8,926 bases of DNA from JAGOPO01 sp038065515 (GCA_038065515.1 JBBTQV010000013.1:1-8926), one strand, 5' to 3'. Counted from the stretch's first letter, positions 1 through 6,304 are shown. Notes: generated by a model not told the origin, from the sequence alone. Program-made: numbers and translations.

Positions 1-60
1 GATTGCGTATCAACATACCTACTCAAAAGTGTTACCGATGTACCCATCCAGCACAATCAC

Positions 61-89
61 TTGCGGGATTGGCTGTTTACTGATATAAT
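61..89 (+). promoter_or_regulatory. Promoter of typA
   Basis: A TTGCGG -35 box (61-66) and a perfect TATAAT -10 box (84-89) are separated by 17 bp. TG at 81-82 adds an extended -10 element. The predicted start of transcription is near 96, giving a leader of about 36 nt before the typA ATG. The leader has no clear Shine-Dalgarno site but can form a 5-bp GGGCC/GGCCC hairpin at 105-120. Confidence 0.7.
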
Positions 90-131
90 GAGCGGTGGTG
101 GTACGGGCCCTGTGTGGCCCCTTATCGTCTT

Positions 132-1967
132 ATGGCCCAATCTATTAGAAATGTAGCTATTATCGCCCATGTCGACCACGGAAAAACCACGCTCGTGGAT
201 TTTTTGCTGAAACAATCCGGCACATTCCGTGAGACATCCCATGAAATGGGAGAAGACCTCATCATGGACTCCAATGACCAGGAGCGCGAGCGCGGTATCA
301 CGATTTTGGCCAAGAATACCGCCGTGGTGTACGACGGTACGAAGATCAACATCGTGGACACGCCGGGACATGCTGACTTCGGCGGAGAAGTAGAGCGCAC
401 GCTGAACATGGCCGACGGCGCGATTCTGCTCGTGGATGCGCAAGAAGGCCCCATGCCGCAGACGAAATTTGTATTAAAAAAGGCCCTCGATTTAGGCTTG
501 AAGGTCATTGTTATCGTCAACAAAATCGATAAACCCGGCGCTCAAATAGAGCGCACCGTGGAAGAGACGAGCAATCTGTTTTTGCAACTTGCCGTTGAGG
601 AGCATCACCTCGATTTCCCTGTTATGTACGCCATCGGGCGGCAGGGTAAGGTGTGGGACCATGCACCGACCGCTGAAGAAATAGAAAGTGATGGCAATCT
701 GCGTCCGTTGTTCGAGAAGATTATTGAGTATGTGCCTGAGCCGTCGGCGGATATCGAAGGCACCATGCAACTGTTGGTCGCCGCACTGGACCGTGACAAC
801 TATCAGGGCCGCTATGCAATCGGGAAGCTCGTCCGCGGCGTCGCAACACCGGGTGAGGCGGTGACCGTTGTGCACCCCGATGGTAAGCGCGTGAACAGTC
901 ATGTGGAAAAGGTTTTCGTATATGCGGGTCTCAAGCGCGTTGAAGTGCAGCGGGCGGAAGCTGGTGATATCGTTGCGGTCACCGGCGTACCGGAGTCGCA
1001 TATCGGAGATACCATCGCCGACACCTCAAATCCTGAAGCGCTTCCGACCATTCGCGTGGAAGAGCCAACCCTGCGTATTACCATCGGGCCGAACACCAGT
1101 CCGTTCGTCGGCCGCGACGGAACGCTTCTGACGGGCCGCCAGATCGGCGAACGATTGGAGCATGAACTCGAGACCAATATAGGATTCAGGTTGCAGGCGA
1201 CGGGGGATGGCCGCTATTCGCTGGCCGGCCGCGGTGAATTGCATTTGTCGGTGTTCATCGAGACTTTGCGCCGCGAGGGCTTTGAGTTGGAAATTTCCAA
1301 ACCTGAAGTTATTTTCCGCGACGAGAACGGCGTGAAGACCGAGCCGCTGGAAGAGGTTACCGTTGATGTGCCCGAAGAGTTTGTGGGTACGGTAACCACT
1401 GAATTCGGAAAGCGCAAAGGGCAGATGGTTGACCTCATCAACCACGGTAACGGCTATAGTCGTCTGGTGTGGCACATGCCGACGCGTGCATTTCTGGGTT
1501 TGCGGAGTATCCTCATGACTTCAACGAAGGGAACTGTGGTCATCAATTCCATTTATCTCAAACACGAGCCGTTGTGGGATTTGCCGCCGCGCGAACGCAC
1601 CGGCGCACTCATTGCCAGCGAGTCGGGTCAGGCGGTTGCATTCGGTTTGGACATCGCGCAGGGTCGCGGCATTACATTCATTGGGCCCGGGACTGATGTC
1701 TATGAAGGGCGCATCGTCGGTCAGAATTCGCGCCGCGAAGACATGGAAATCAATGTCGCCAAAGGCAAGGCACTCTCGAACATGCGTTCCAAGGGCAGTG
1801 ACGGTATCACCGTGCTCGCTCCTCCCGTTATCATGTCGCTGGAACAGGCGCTCGACTGGATTGAGGACGACGAACTGCTCGAAGTCACTCCCAAAGACAT
1901 CCGGCTTCGCAAGCGCGGACTCACCCGCGTCGACCGCGACCGCGCAAAACGCGTTCAGAAGGACTAG
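132..1967 (+). CDS. typA: Ribosome-associated translational GTPase TypA/BipA
   Basis: This is a GTPase of the elongation-factor family that binds the 70S ribosome and supports 50S assembly and stress adaptation. From ATG 132 it has 611 residues, close to the usual ~607. The G domain shows G1 AHVDHGKTT (residues 12-20), G2 ERGITI (about 53-58), G3 DTPGH (76-80) and G4 NKID (130-133). The usual G5 SAL-type motif reads YAIGRQGKVW here. Domain II, the EF-G-like domains III and V, and the BipA-specific C-terminal domain follow, ending in the typical EVTPKxIRLRKR segment. An in-frame GTG at 114 would add six residues. I prefer ATG 132 because homologues begin with a short leader before RNVAIIAHVDHG and the GTG lies in the loop of a possible leader hairpin. 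The histidine phosphatase follows after 54 nt with no terminator between, so co-transcription is likely. Confidence 0.96.
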   Translation: MAQSIRNVAIIAHVDHGKTTLVDFLLKQSGTFRETSHEMGEDLIMDSNDQERERGITILAKNTAVVYDGTKINIVDTPGHADFGGEVERTLNMADGAILLVDAQEGPMPQTKFVLKKALDLGLKVIVIVNKIDKPGAQIERTVEETSNLFLQLAVEEHHLDFPVMYAIGRQGKVWDHAPTAEEIESDGNLRPLFEKIIEYVPEPSADIEGTMQLLVAALDRDNYQGRYAIGKLVRGVATPGEAVTVVHPDGKRVNSHVEKVFVYAGLKRVEVQRAEAGDIVAVTGVPESHIGDTIADTSNPEALPTIRVEEPTLRITIGPNTSPFVGRDGTLLTGRQIGERLEHELETNIGFRLQATGDGRYSLAGRGELHLSVFIETLRREGFELEISKPEVIFRDENGVKTEPLEEVTVDVPEEFVGTVTTEFGKRKGQMVDLINHGNGYSRLVWHMPTRAFLGLRSILMTSTKGTVVINSIYLKHEPLWDLPPRERTGALIASESGQAVAFGLDIAQGRGITFIGPGTDVYEGRIVGQNSRREDMEINVAKGKALSNMRSKGSDGITVLAPPVIMSLEQALDWIEDDELLEVTPKDIRLRKRGLTRVDRDRAKRVQKD

Positions 1968-2010
1968 AAAAGCAAAAGAAAAGCTGTAGGATAACAGCAG
2001 GACTTCGACA

Positions 2011-2018
2011 AAGGAGGG
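2011..2018 (+). promoter_or_regulatory. Shine-Dalgarno site for the GTG start at 2022
   Basis: AAGGAGGG lies just upstream of GTG 2022. It is the strongest Shine-Dalgarno match in the window and supports a GTG start for a gene downstream in an operon. GTG 2022 is also needed to keep the catalytic LVRHG segment. Confidence 0.8.
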
Positions 2019-2021
2019 TAA

Positions 2022-2813
2022 GTGTTACCAAAGAATCTGATCCTTGTGCGTCACGGACAGAGCGAGGGCAATGTGGCCCAGCATGCAAGCCGGAAGGGAG
2101 ACAACCGGTTTTTCACGCCCGAATTCCGTGAGCGGCACAGCTCCAGCTTTCATCTGACGGAAAAGGGCATCGCACAGGCTGTATGCGCCGGTACATGGTT
2201 ACGCCACTACCTGCCGTTTGCACTGGACCGTTTCTATGTGTCCGACTATGTGCGGGCCATGGAGACCGCAGGTCACATGCACTTGTCCGATGCACAATGG
2301 CGTCGCGAATTCCATCTGCGCGAACGAGACATGGCGCTGATGGACAACATCACCGAGGAAGAGAAGCGCGAGCGCTATGCGTTAGAAGTCGAAGAGTGGG
2401 AAAAACACAGCTTTTTCTCAACGCCTGCCGGTGGTGGTGAATCGGTTGCTCAACTGTGCATGCGTCTGAAGACGACCATGCTGACGCACTGGGCGCGGGA
2501 GTGTCCGAATGACAGCATCATCGCCGTCTGCCATGAGCGTGTCATCCGGGGGTTCCAAGTGGAGATTGAGAGCCTGTTGCCCGAAGATTTCCTCCGGCTG
2601 ATTAACTCCAAGCAACCGTGGGATAAAATGCGTAACGGCCAGATTGTCTGGTACACACGATTTGATCCGTGGACCGGAGAAGAACACCCGCACATTGTTG
2701 CAGTGCGCATCGTTTGTCCGTGGGACCTTATCGGCGGTGTCTACGGTTGGCGACGCATTGAGCGCAAGACTTGGAGCAATGAGGAGTTGCTCGCTGAAGC
2801 CGCAAAGCGCTGA
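2022..2813 (+). CDS. Histidine phosphatase superfamily protein (phosphoglycerate mutase-like)
   Basis: A 263-residue member of the histidine phosphatase superfamily, which hydrolyses or transfers phosphate through a phospho-histidine. The N-terminal RHG motif (R10-H11-G12, in LVRHGQSEGN) gives the nucleophilic His. A general-acid Glu is likely in LRERD (about E101), and the second catalytic His is in VCHERV (H171). The substrate cannot be read from sequence. RHGQSEGN is the broad phosphatase form, not the RHGESxWN form of true cofactor-dependent phosphoglycerate mutase, although a lower-glycolysis block lies next door on the other strand. About 20 residues (roughly 18-40) separate the RHG motif from the LTEKG helix. 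It starts with GTG after a strong Shine-Dalgarno site, 54 nt downstream of typA, and ends before a hairpin terminator. Confidence 0.9.
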   Translation: MLPKNLILVRHGQSEGNVAQHASRKGDNRFFTPEFRERHSSSFHLTEKGIAQAVCAGTWLRHYLPFALDRFYVSDYVRAMETAGHMHLSDAQWRREFHLRERDMALMDNITEEEKRERYALEVEEWEKHSFFSTPAGGGESVAQLCMRLKTTMLTHWARECPNDSIIAVCHERVIRGFQVEIESLLPEDFLRLINSKQPWDKMRNGQIVWYTRFDPWTGEEHPHIVAVRIVCPWDLIGGVYGWRRIERKTWSNEELLAEAAKR

Positions 2814-2834
2814 TGAGAAAGACCATAGTAAAAC

Positions 2835-2862
2835 GCCCCCGCATAGACGGGGGCACTTTCTT
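2835..2862. terminator. Bidirectional intrinsic terminator
   Basis: A perfect 7-bp GC-rich stem, GCCCCCG (2835-2841) with CGGGGGC (2848-2854), encloses a 6-nt loop. On the plus strand it is followed by the T-rich ACTTTCTT; on the minus strand the tail is GTTTTAC. It lies between two convergent genes and can serve both. Confidence 0.8.
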
Positions 2863-3211
2863 ATAGAAGTCCAAGGCCGTGGCCGATGAATACGGTGCCG
2901 AGAGTCACAAAAAACATATTGCGGAGCGCTTTAAGCAGAAGATGCCGGTTGATAAGCCCCCATCCGCATGGCACGGGTACTGCCGCAATCGGTGCAATGC
3001 CCGCGATGAACCATCCGGCCGGCGCGATGGGTGCCCACAGCCCACCCAATCCGATGAGTATCGCTCCTATACCCCAGACACGCGCCCAGTGGCGTCCCCA
3101 GCGCTCCCACGCATGCCGTACGCCGTTGTTCGCAATGGCGGTTAGCGCACTGGTATGCCGGTGCACTTCACGGGCACCCAAAAACGCGATGAATGCATCG
3201 AGATACATCAT
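2861..3211 (-). CDS. Small integral membrane protein of unknown function
   Basis: A 116-residue protein that I do not recognise. A charged, Arg/His-rich N-terminal part (about 1-42) precedes a long hydrophobic, Gly/Ala/Pro-rich stretch (about 45-80, likely two membrane passes) and a hydrophobic C-terminal helix (about 95-115). Its ATG (3211-3209) overlaps the TGA of pyruvate kinase in an ATGA arrangement, and AGAGAGG lies about 10 nt upstream, so its translation is probably coupled to pyruvate kinase. A second ATG directly follows (3208-3206) and could be used instead. The stop lies next to the shared terminator. A function in glycolysis cannot be inferred from position alone. Confidence 0.75.
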   Translation of the reverse strand: MMYLDAFIAFLGAREVHRHTSALTAIANNGVRHAWERWGRHWARVWGIGAILIGLGGLWAPIAPAGWFIAGIAPIAAVPVPCGWGLINRHLLLKALRNMFFVTLGTVFIGHGLGLL

Positions 3212-4023
3212 AGAGCATTTACCTCTCTCTCAAATTTTTCAGCTTCCAGACAAACTTTTTCCATCACGGTCACTGCTTCGACCGGATATTTACCGCGGGC
3301 GGTTTCTTCCGACAGCATCACCGCGTCCGCCCCCAAGATAATGGCGTAGGCGATGTCGGTTACTTCCGCGCGGGTCGGTTCGGGATTGTCTACCATACTC
3401 TTGAGCATTTCGGTGGCGACAATGATGGGTTTCTTTTTTTCTTTGCAGTGATGTACGACCATCGCTTCGGCAAACGGCACTTGTTCAATAGGGATGTCTT
3501 TACCGAGATCTCCGCGGCCCAGCATGACAGCATCGGATGCGTCGATAATCTCTTCGATGTTGTCCAGCGCTTCCTTTCGTTCGACTTTTGCCATAACTTT
3601 GGGGAAGCTTGTAGCTTGTAGCTTGTAGTCGGGATTGCGGGCGAAGATTTCAGAGCGGAGCTGTTCGACATCTTTTGCGGAGCCGACAAATGACTGACAT
3701 ATATATTCGAGCTGTTGAGAAAGTCCGAAATCGAGGTCTTTGAGATCTTTTTCAGTGATAACTTCGACGGCAGACGGATCAAGATGATGGGAGGTGCCTT
3801 CCTGCACGCGGGGACCCGACAGATCCTGAATAATAGGGATAGTTCGTCCCGCGCGTTTTGCGGCATCACGGATATTCTTGATAAGCAGAGCATGATTTTC
3901 GTATGAACCGTGGCTGAAGTTCAGCCGCGCGACATCCATGCCGTGCGCGATGAGCGCATCAAGAACCGCCGGTTCTTGGCTTGCCGGTCCGATGGTACAG
4001 ACGATTTGTGTTCGTGTGGGCAT
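3208..4023 (-). CDS. pyk: Minimal pyruvate kinase (TIM-barrel domain only)
   Basis: Pyruvate kinase converts phosphoenolpyruvate and ADP to pyruvate and ATP. This version has only 271 residues against ~470 for typical bacterial enzymes. The barrel (A domain) looks complete: RTQIVCTIGPAS (4-15), ARLNFSHG with R33, N35 and S37, IIQDLSGPR with D67 and R72, AKVER with the catalytic-lysine equivalent K146 and metal ligand E148, GRGDLG with D172, VATEML with T204, PTRAEV and DAVMLSEETA. The B lid domain, normally ~100 residues after the third strand, is cut to about 18 residues (73-90). The whole C-terminal regulatory domain is absent. Residues 131-140 come from a triplicated heptamer. The gene follows enolase by 30 nt on the same strand and also has its own promoter ending 6 nt before the ATG. 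It could be a true lidless enzyme or a paralogue with changed activity. Confidence 0.85.
   Translation of the reverse strand: MPTRTQIVCTIGPASQEPAVLDALIAHGMDVARLNFSHGSYENHALLIKNIRDAAKRAGRTIPIIQDLSGPRVQEGTSHHLDPSAVEVITEKDLKDLDFGLSQQLEYICQSFVGSAKDVEQLRSEIFARNPDYKLQATSFPKVMAKVERKEALDNIEEIIDASDAVMLGRGDLGKDIPIEQVPFAEAMVVHHCKEKKKPIIVATEMLKSMVDNPEPTRAEVTDIAYAIILGADAVMLSEETARGKYPVEAVTVMEKVCLEAEKFEREVNAL
3606..3628 (-). repeat. Heptanucleotide tandem repeat inside pyruvate kinase
   Basis: Three perfect copies of AGCTTGT (ACAAGCT on the coding strand) plus two further bases occupy 3606-3628. They encode part of the PDYKLQATSF segment, between the ARN helix end and the PKVMAKVER strand. Pyruvate kinases normally have a shorter, unrelated linker there. 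Three 7-bp units equal 21 bp, so the frame is kept. Confidence 0.85.
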
Positions 4024-4029
4024 CTGTGG

Positions 4030-4038
4030 ATTATACCA
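4030..4038 (-). promoter_or_regulatory. Extended -10 promoter of pyruvate kinase, leaderless geometry
   Basis: On the minus strand TGG plus a perfect TATAAT (TATAAT at 4035-4030) is followed by exactly 6 nt (CCACAG) and then the ATG at 4023. With the usual spacing, transcription would begin at the A of the ATG. No good -35 box is visible; the extended -10 may compensate. It sits in the 30-nt gap after enolase. Confidence 0.65.
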
Positions 4039-4053
4039 GATTTACTGGAGTGC

Positions 4054-5310
4054 TTACGAGAGAAGTTGCGCAAGCCGGTTGTACTTGGCCACGCGCTCGC
4101 CACGCTGGGGCCCGCCGGCTTTGATACCGAAGACGCCGAAAGCCACTGCGAGATCGGCAATAAAATCGTCGTTGGTCTCGCCCGAACGGTGCGACACGAT
4201 GCATTCGATGTTGTTGTCGCGGGCGAGTTTCATGGTATCGAGCGTCTCGGTGAGCGTGCCGACCTGATTGACCTTAATAATGATCCCACTAATGGCTTTC
4301 CCACTAATGGCTTTCTGCAAGATTGCAGAATTGGTGACGGTGAGGTCGTCGCCGACGATAATCGTGGCCGTTTTATCCTGAGTCTCTCGAAGGGCGTTCA
4401 TGCGCACAAAATCTGCAAACGCAGTTTCATGAAACAGGTCTTCGATGTAGAGCAGGGGAAAATCACGCATCATGCCGCGGAGCGTTGTTTCCAGTTCGGC
4501 GGTCGTATGGTTACCGCCGTCGTATTCGTAGCGGTCTTCCCCTGCGATATAGAACGAAGATGCCGCCACATCCATCGCGAGTTTGATTTTGTGGTCTAGG
4601 TTCAGTTCGGCGGCCGTTTCCATAAGCAATTCGAGCGGACGCCGCACGGAATCCAGGTCTGGTGCAAATCCGCCCTCATCGCCGACATTGGCGTTGACGG
4701 CGCCGTATTCTTTGGCGATGCGTTTCTTTAGGGCATTCATCATATTCGTCCCTATTTGCAGTGCTTCCTGGATGTCCTGCGTTTGCGGGACAATTTTATA
4801 TTCCTGGAATGCGACACGGGTTGCCGCATGCTTGCCGCCGTTGATAAGGTTCATGCACAGAAATGGCATGCGATGCGTCGACTTGATATCCGGCGCAAGG
4901 GAATACAGGTATTCGTGGAGCGGAGTTTTTGTCGCCGATGCAGCCGCGCGGGCCGTAGCGACCGAAATTCCGACGATGGCGTTGCCGCCCAGTTTTGATT
5001 TGTCCGGCGTGCCGTCCATCTCAATCATGCGTGCGTCCAGTGCTCGTTGGTCGCGGGCATCCATGCCGATAAGCGCGCCTGCAAGATTTACATTCACATG
5101 TGTGGCGGCCTTAAGGACTCCCTGTCCATCGTAGTGGCTTTTGTCCCCATCGCGAAGTTCGAGGGCTTCGTGGGTGCCGGTAGACGCGCCTGACGGCACA
5201 CCAAAGACACCGTGCCCTTCCTCGCATTCGACGGAGACCTCCAGTGTCGGTTTGCCGCGAGAGTCGAGAATCTCGCGCGCACGGACCGCGGTGATGGTGG
5301 TAGATATCAT
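4054..5310 (-). CDS. eno: Enolase (phosphopyruvate hydratase)
   Basis: Enolase dehydrates 2-phosphoglycerate to phosphoenolpyruvate in glycolysis. Its 418 residues are near the usual ~420-430. Family landmarks are all visible: REILDSRGKPT (12-22), the mobile loop VPSGASTG (38-45), GGKHA with H161, FQEY with E170, VGDEGGFAP with E212, metal ligands D247 (AMDVAASSFY), E290 (YIED) and D321 (VGDD), catalytic K346 (IIIKVNQVGTLTET), SHRSGET with H374, and K397 in IKAGGPQRGERVAKYN. The last motif differs from the common IKTGAPxRSER form. Residues 333-342 carry a KAISGKAISG duplication encoded by a perfect 15-bp tandem repeat. ATG 5310 is preceded by an extended -10 box only 8 nt away, which predicts a leader of 0-2 nt. 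Pyruvate kinase, which uses the product, follows on the same strand. Confidence 0.97.
   Translation of the reverse strand: MISTTITAVRAREILDSRGKPTLEVSVECEEGHGVFGVPSGASTGTHEALELRDGDKSHYDGQGVLKAATHVNVNLAGALIGMDARDQRALDARMIEMDGTPDKSKLGGNAIVGISVATARAAASATKTPLHEYLYSLAPDIKSTHRMPFLCMNLINGGKHAATRVAFQEYKIVPQTQDIQEALQIGTNMMNALKKRIAKEYGAVNANVGDEGGFAPDLDSVRRPLELLMETAAELNLDHKIKLAMDVAASSFYIAGEDRYEYDGGNHTTAELETTLRGMMRDFPLLYIEDLFHETAFADFVRMNALRETQDKTATIIVGDDLTVTNSAILQKAISGKAISGIIIKVNQVGTLTETLDTMKLARDNNIECIVSHRSGETNDDFIADLAVAFGVFGIKAGGPQRGERVAKYNRLAQLLS
4285..4314 (-). repeat. 15-bp perfect tandem duplication in enolase
   Basis: CCCACTAATGGCTTT (plus-strand sense) occurs twice back to back, at 4285-4299 and 4300-4314. 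It encodes KAISG twice, just before the catalytic-lysine strand IIIKVNQ. The protein is not longer here than usual enolases, so the duplication appears to have replaced rather than added sequence. Confidence 0.85.
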
Positions 5311-5318
5311 GCGTATAT

Positions 5319-5327
5319 ATTATACCA
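5319..5327 (-). promoter_or_regulatory. Extended -10 promoter of enolase
   Basis: On the minus strand TGG plus TATAAT (TATAAT at 5324-5319) lies 8 nt upstream of ATG 5310. A second possible hexamer, TAATAT, overlaps it and ends 6 nt before the ATG. Either predicts a leader of 0-2 nt. No clear -35 box is seen. Confidence 0.65.
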
Positions 5328-5350
5328 TAGAGACATCCGTTTGTGCGGGA

Positions 5351-5378
5351 TTGACAGGTGAAGTCATTATGGTAGTGT
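5351..5378 (+). promoter_or_regulatory. Promoter of the gene at 5409
   Basis: A perfect TTGACA (5351-5356) is followed after 16 bp by TAGTGT (5373-5378), with TGG before it forming an extended -10. The predicted transcript start is near 5385, giving a leader of about 24 nt that contains a Shine-Dalgarno site. It is divergent from the enolase promoter. The -10 box is imperfect. Confidence 0.55.
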
Positions 5379-5408
5379 ATTCCCTGTTTGCTCATGAGGG
5401 GGTGTGAG

Positions 5409-5735
5409 ATGGAGCTTCCGGATATTTCGGTGTACGAAAAAGCCGCCAGCAGGTTGCTTGGTGGGATTGCTGAACGAATCCGCACATTCGATAATCCGTC
5501 CTTGGCAGAGCGAGAGGCGTTCTTCCTGAAGATAAAAGAAGAGACACAGAGCATCATCGAATCGTTCTTGGAGGTCATCAAGCCGTATTCTCGCGGAGGG
5601 ACGCGAGAAGCATTTCTCCTGGGTGAACCAACGATTCTTGACACGAAGGTATGGCCCCCGCTCTGTCTCGAGGAGTACTGGAGAGCAGCGAATGCCTTCC
5701 AAGAAGCTCTTCGTCAACACAGGCTTCTCGTATGA
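5409..5735 (+). CDS. Hypothetical protein, mainly helical
   Basis: A 108-residue protein that I do not recognise. It looks soluble and rich in charged helices, with YEKAASRLLGGIAERIR (about 9-25), KIKEETQSIIESFLEVIKPY (about 41-60) and YWRAANAFQEALRQHRLL near the C terminus. A short RGGTREAFLLGEPTILD linker and a WPPLC motif lie in the middle. I see no signal peptide, membrane segment or cysteine pair. ATG 5409 is preferred because GAGGGGG (5396-5402) lies 6 nt upstream. An in-frame ATG at 5394 and TTG at 5388 would add 5 or 7 residues. The gene is a single transcription unit between its own promoter and a perfect terminator. Confidence 0.75.
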   Translation: MELPDISVYEKAASRLLGGIAERIRTFDNPSLAEREAFFLKIKEETQSIIESFLEVIKPYSRGGTREAFLLGEPTILDTKVWPPLCLEEYWRAANAFQEALRQHRLLV

Positions 5736-5745
5736 GTGGTTCGGT

Positions 5746-5774
5746 GCCGGGAACTTCCGAGTTCCCGGCTTTTT
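5746..5774 (+). terminator. Intrinsic terminator after the 5409 gene
   Basis: A perfect 9-bp stem, GCCGGGAAC (5746-5754) with GTTCCCGGC (5761-5769), closes a 6-nt loop and is followed at once by TTTTT (5770-5774). It begins 10 nt after the stop codon. Confidence 0.92.
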
Positions 5775-5791
5775 ATGCTTCGCGTGAGGGC

Positions 5792-5825
5792 TTGCTTTTT
5801 CATGTTGCCCATGCTATGCTAGAAT
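5792..5825 (+). promoter_or_regulatory. Promoter of the RRM protein gene
   Basis: TTGCTT (5792-5797) is followed after 17 bp by TATGCT (5815-5820), preceded by TGC as an extended -10. An overlapping second -10, TAGAAT (5820-5825), also has TGC before it. Predicted starts are near 5827-5832, about 130 nt before the coding start. Confidence 0.6.
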
Positions 5826-5831
5826 CTAGCG

Positions 5832-5959
5832 TAGGTATCTCGGCAGCCAGTCGCCACAAGCGAAGGGTCTCGACGGGAGGTCGCCCTCACGCAACATATG
5901 TATTTTGTACCGGACCGTTCAACGACATCGTTGGCCGGGACGCACAAAATGCTGAAGAA
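5832..5959 (+). promoter_or_regulatory. Long 5' leader of the RRM gene, possibly structured
   Basis: About 128 nt separate the predicted transcript start from the RRM ATG. I see no tRNA or known riboswitch in it. A hairpin near its end pairs CAACG (5920-5924) with CGTTG (5929-5933) around an ACAT loop, and flanking CCGG arms (5910-5913 and 5935-5938) can extend it across an asymmetric bulge. A weaker GGG/CCC hairpin lies at 5875-5886. Regulation by this leader is inference. Confidence 0.4.
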
Positions 5960-6256
5960 ATGGCGAACAAACTGTATATCGGTAACCTGCCTTACAGCAC
6001 TACCGGTGAAGAGTTGCAGACCATGTTCTCGCAGGCAGGAGCAGTCTCTGAAGCCGTCGTTATGATGGACAAGATGACTGGTCGCTCCCGCGGGTTCGGT
6101 TTCGTCACCATGGCATCCGATGAGGATGCAGGGAAGGCCATTGAAATGTTCAATGGTAAGGACTTCGGCGGCCGCGCAATCGTGGTCAATGAAGCCCGTC
6201 CGATGGAGCAGCGCGCTCCTCGGTCCGACCGTGGTGGCTTCGGCGGCGGCTACTAA
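5960..6256 (+). CDS. RRM-domain RNA-binding protein with glycine-rich tail
   Basis: A 98-residue single-RRM protein that binds single-stranded RNA. The domain fills residues 3-82: RNP2 is LYIGNL (about 5-10), RNP1 is RGFGFVTM (about 44-51), and the aromatic residues expected to stack on RNA bases are present. A short Arg/Gly-rich tail ending RGGFGGGY follows, as in the small glycine-rich RRM proteins of cyanobacteria and other bacteria, some of which are cold-induced. ATG 5960 is chosen because the fold begins directly at MANKLYIGNLPY. The frame is open upstream, but that sequence is non-homologous leader. Only a weak GAAG precedes the start. It is a monocistronic unit with its own promoter, long leader and strong terminator. 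The RNA targets are unknown. Confidence 0.93.
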   Translation: MANKLYIGNLPYSTTGEELQTMFSQAGAVSEAVVMMDKMTGRSRGFGFVTMASDEDAGKAIEMFNGKDFGGRAIVVNEARPMEQRAPRSDRGGFGGGY

Positions 6257-6270
6257 GCCCTGCTAGCAGC

Positions 6271-6304
6271 AAACCAAAAACTCCCTTATGGGAGTTTTTG
6301 GTTT
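6271..6304. terminator. Bidirectional intrinsic terminator after the RRM gene
   Basis: A perfect 15-bp stem pairs 6271-6285 (AAACCAAAAACTCCC) with 6290-6304 around a TTAT loop. The GC core is followed by a T-rich arm on both strands. It starts 14 nt after the RRM stop. Confidence 0.92.

Noticed and set aside
1..156. A plus-strand frame open from the left edge to about 156, and shorter open tails ending near 83 and 88
   Set aside because: The translations resemble no protein that I know, the frame runs through a strong promoter and into typA, and there is no way to see a start. A minus-strand ATG near 50 has no promoter or ribosome site.
57..523. Minus-strand open frames of 128 and 133 codons opposite the typA start
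   Set aside because: They are antisense to a highly conserved G domain, have no promoter or ribosome site, and their translations look like shadow peptides.
4037..4049. Inverted repeat CCAG-5-CTGG overlapping the pyruvate kinase promoter, possible operator
   Set aside because: The arms are only 4 bp and no second copy exists at other promoters in the window, so chance is a sufficient explanation.
3910..4599. Plus-strand open frame of 229 codons opposite pyruvate kinase and enolase
   Set aside because: Long antisense frames arise from the codon bias of the real gene. Enolase on the other strand has every family motif, and no start signals are seen for the antisense frame.
5376..5390. TGTATT ending 6 nt before a TTG at 5388 as a leaderless start for the 5409 gene
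   Set aside because: The hexamer is a poor -10, its distance from TTGACA is 19 bp, TTG is a weak leaderless start, and a good GAGGGGG site sits 6 nt before ATG 5409.
2811..5735. Possible UGA recoding, as in Gracilibacteria or Absconditabacteria
   Set aside because: Three genes end cleanly at TGA with expected C termini and following terminators or starts, and no family-conserved glycine position is TGA.
5880..5940. Possible tRNA-like T-arm (GTTCAAC) in the RRM leader
   Set aside because: No acceptor stem, anticodon arm or D arm can be fitted around it.
5651..5959. N-terminal extension of the RRM protein by about 103 residues
   Set aside because: The extended frame passes through a perfect terminator and a promoter, and the peptide is low quality. 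The RRM fold begins at ATG 5960.
6260..6269. CTGCTAGCAG palindrome after the RRM stop
   Set aside because: It is a short 10-bp palindrome with no partner or T-tract, immediately before a far stronger terminator.
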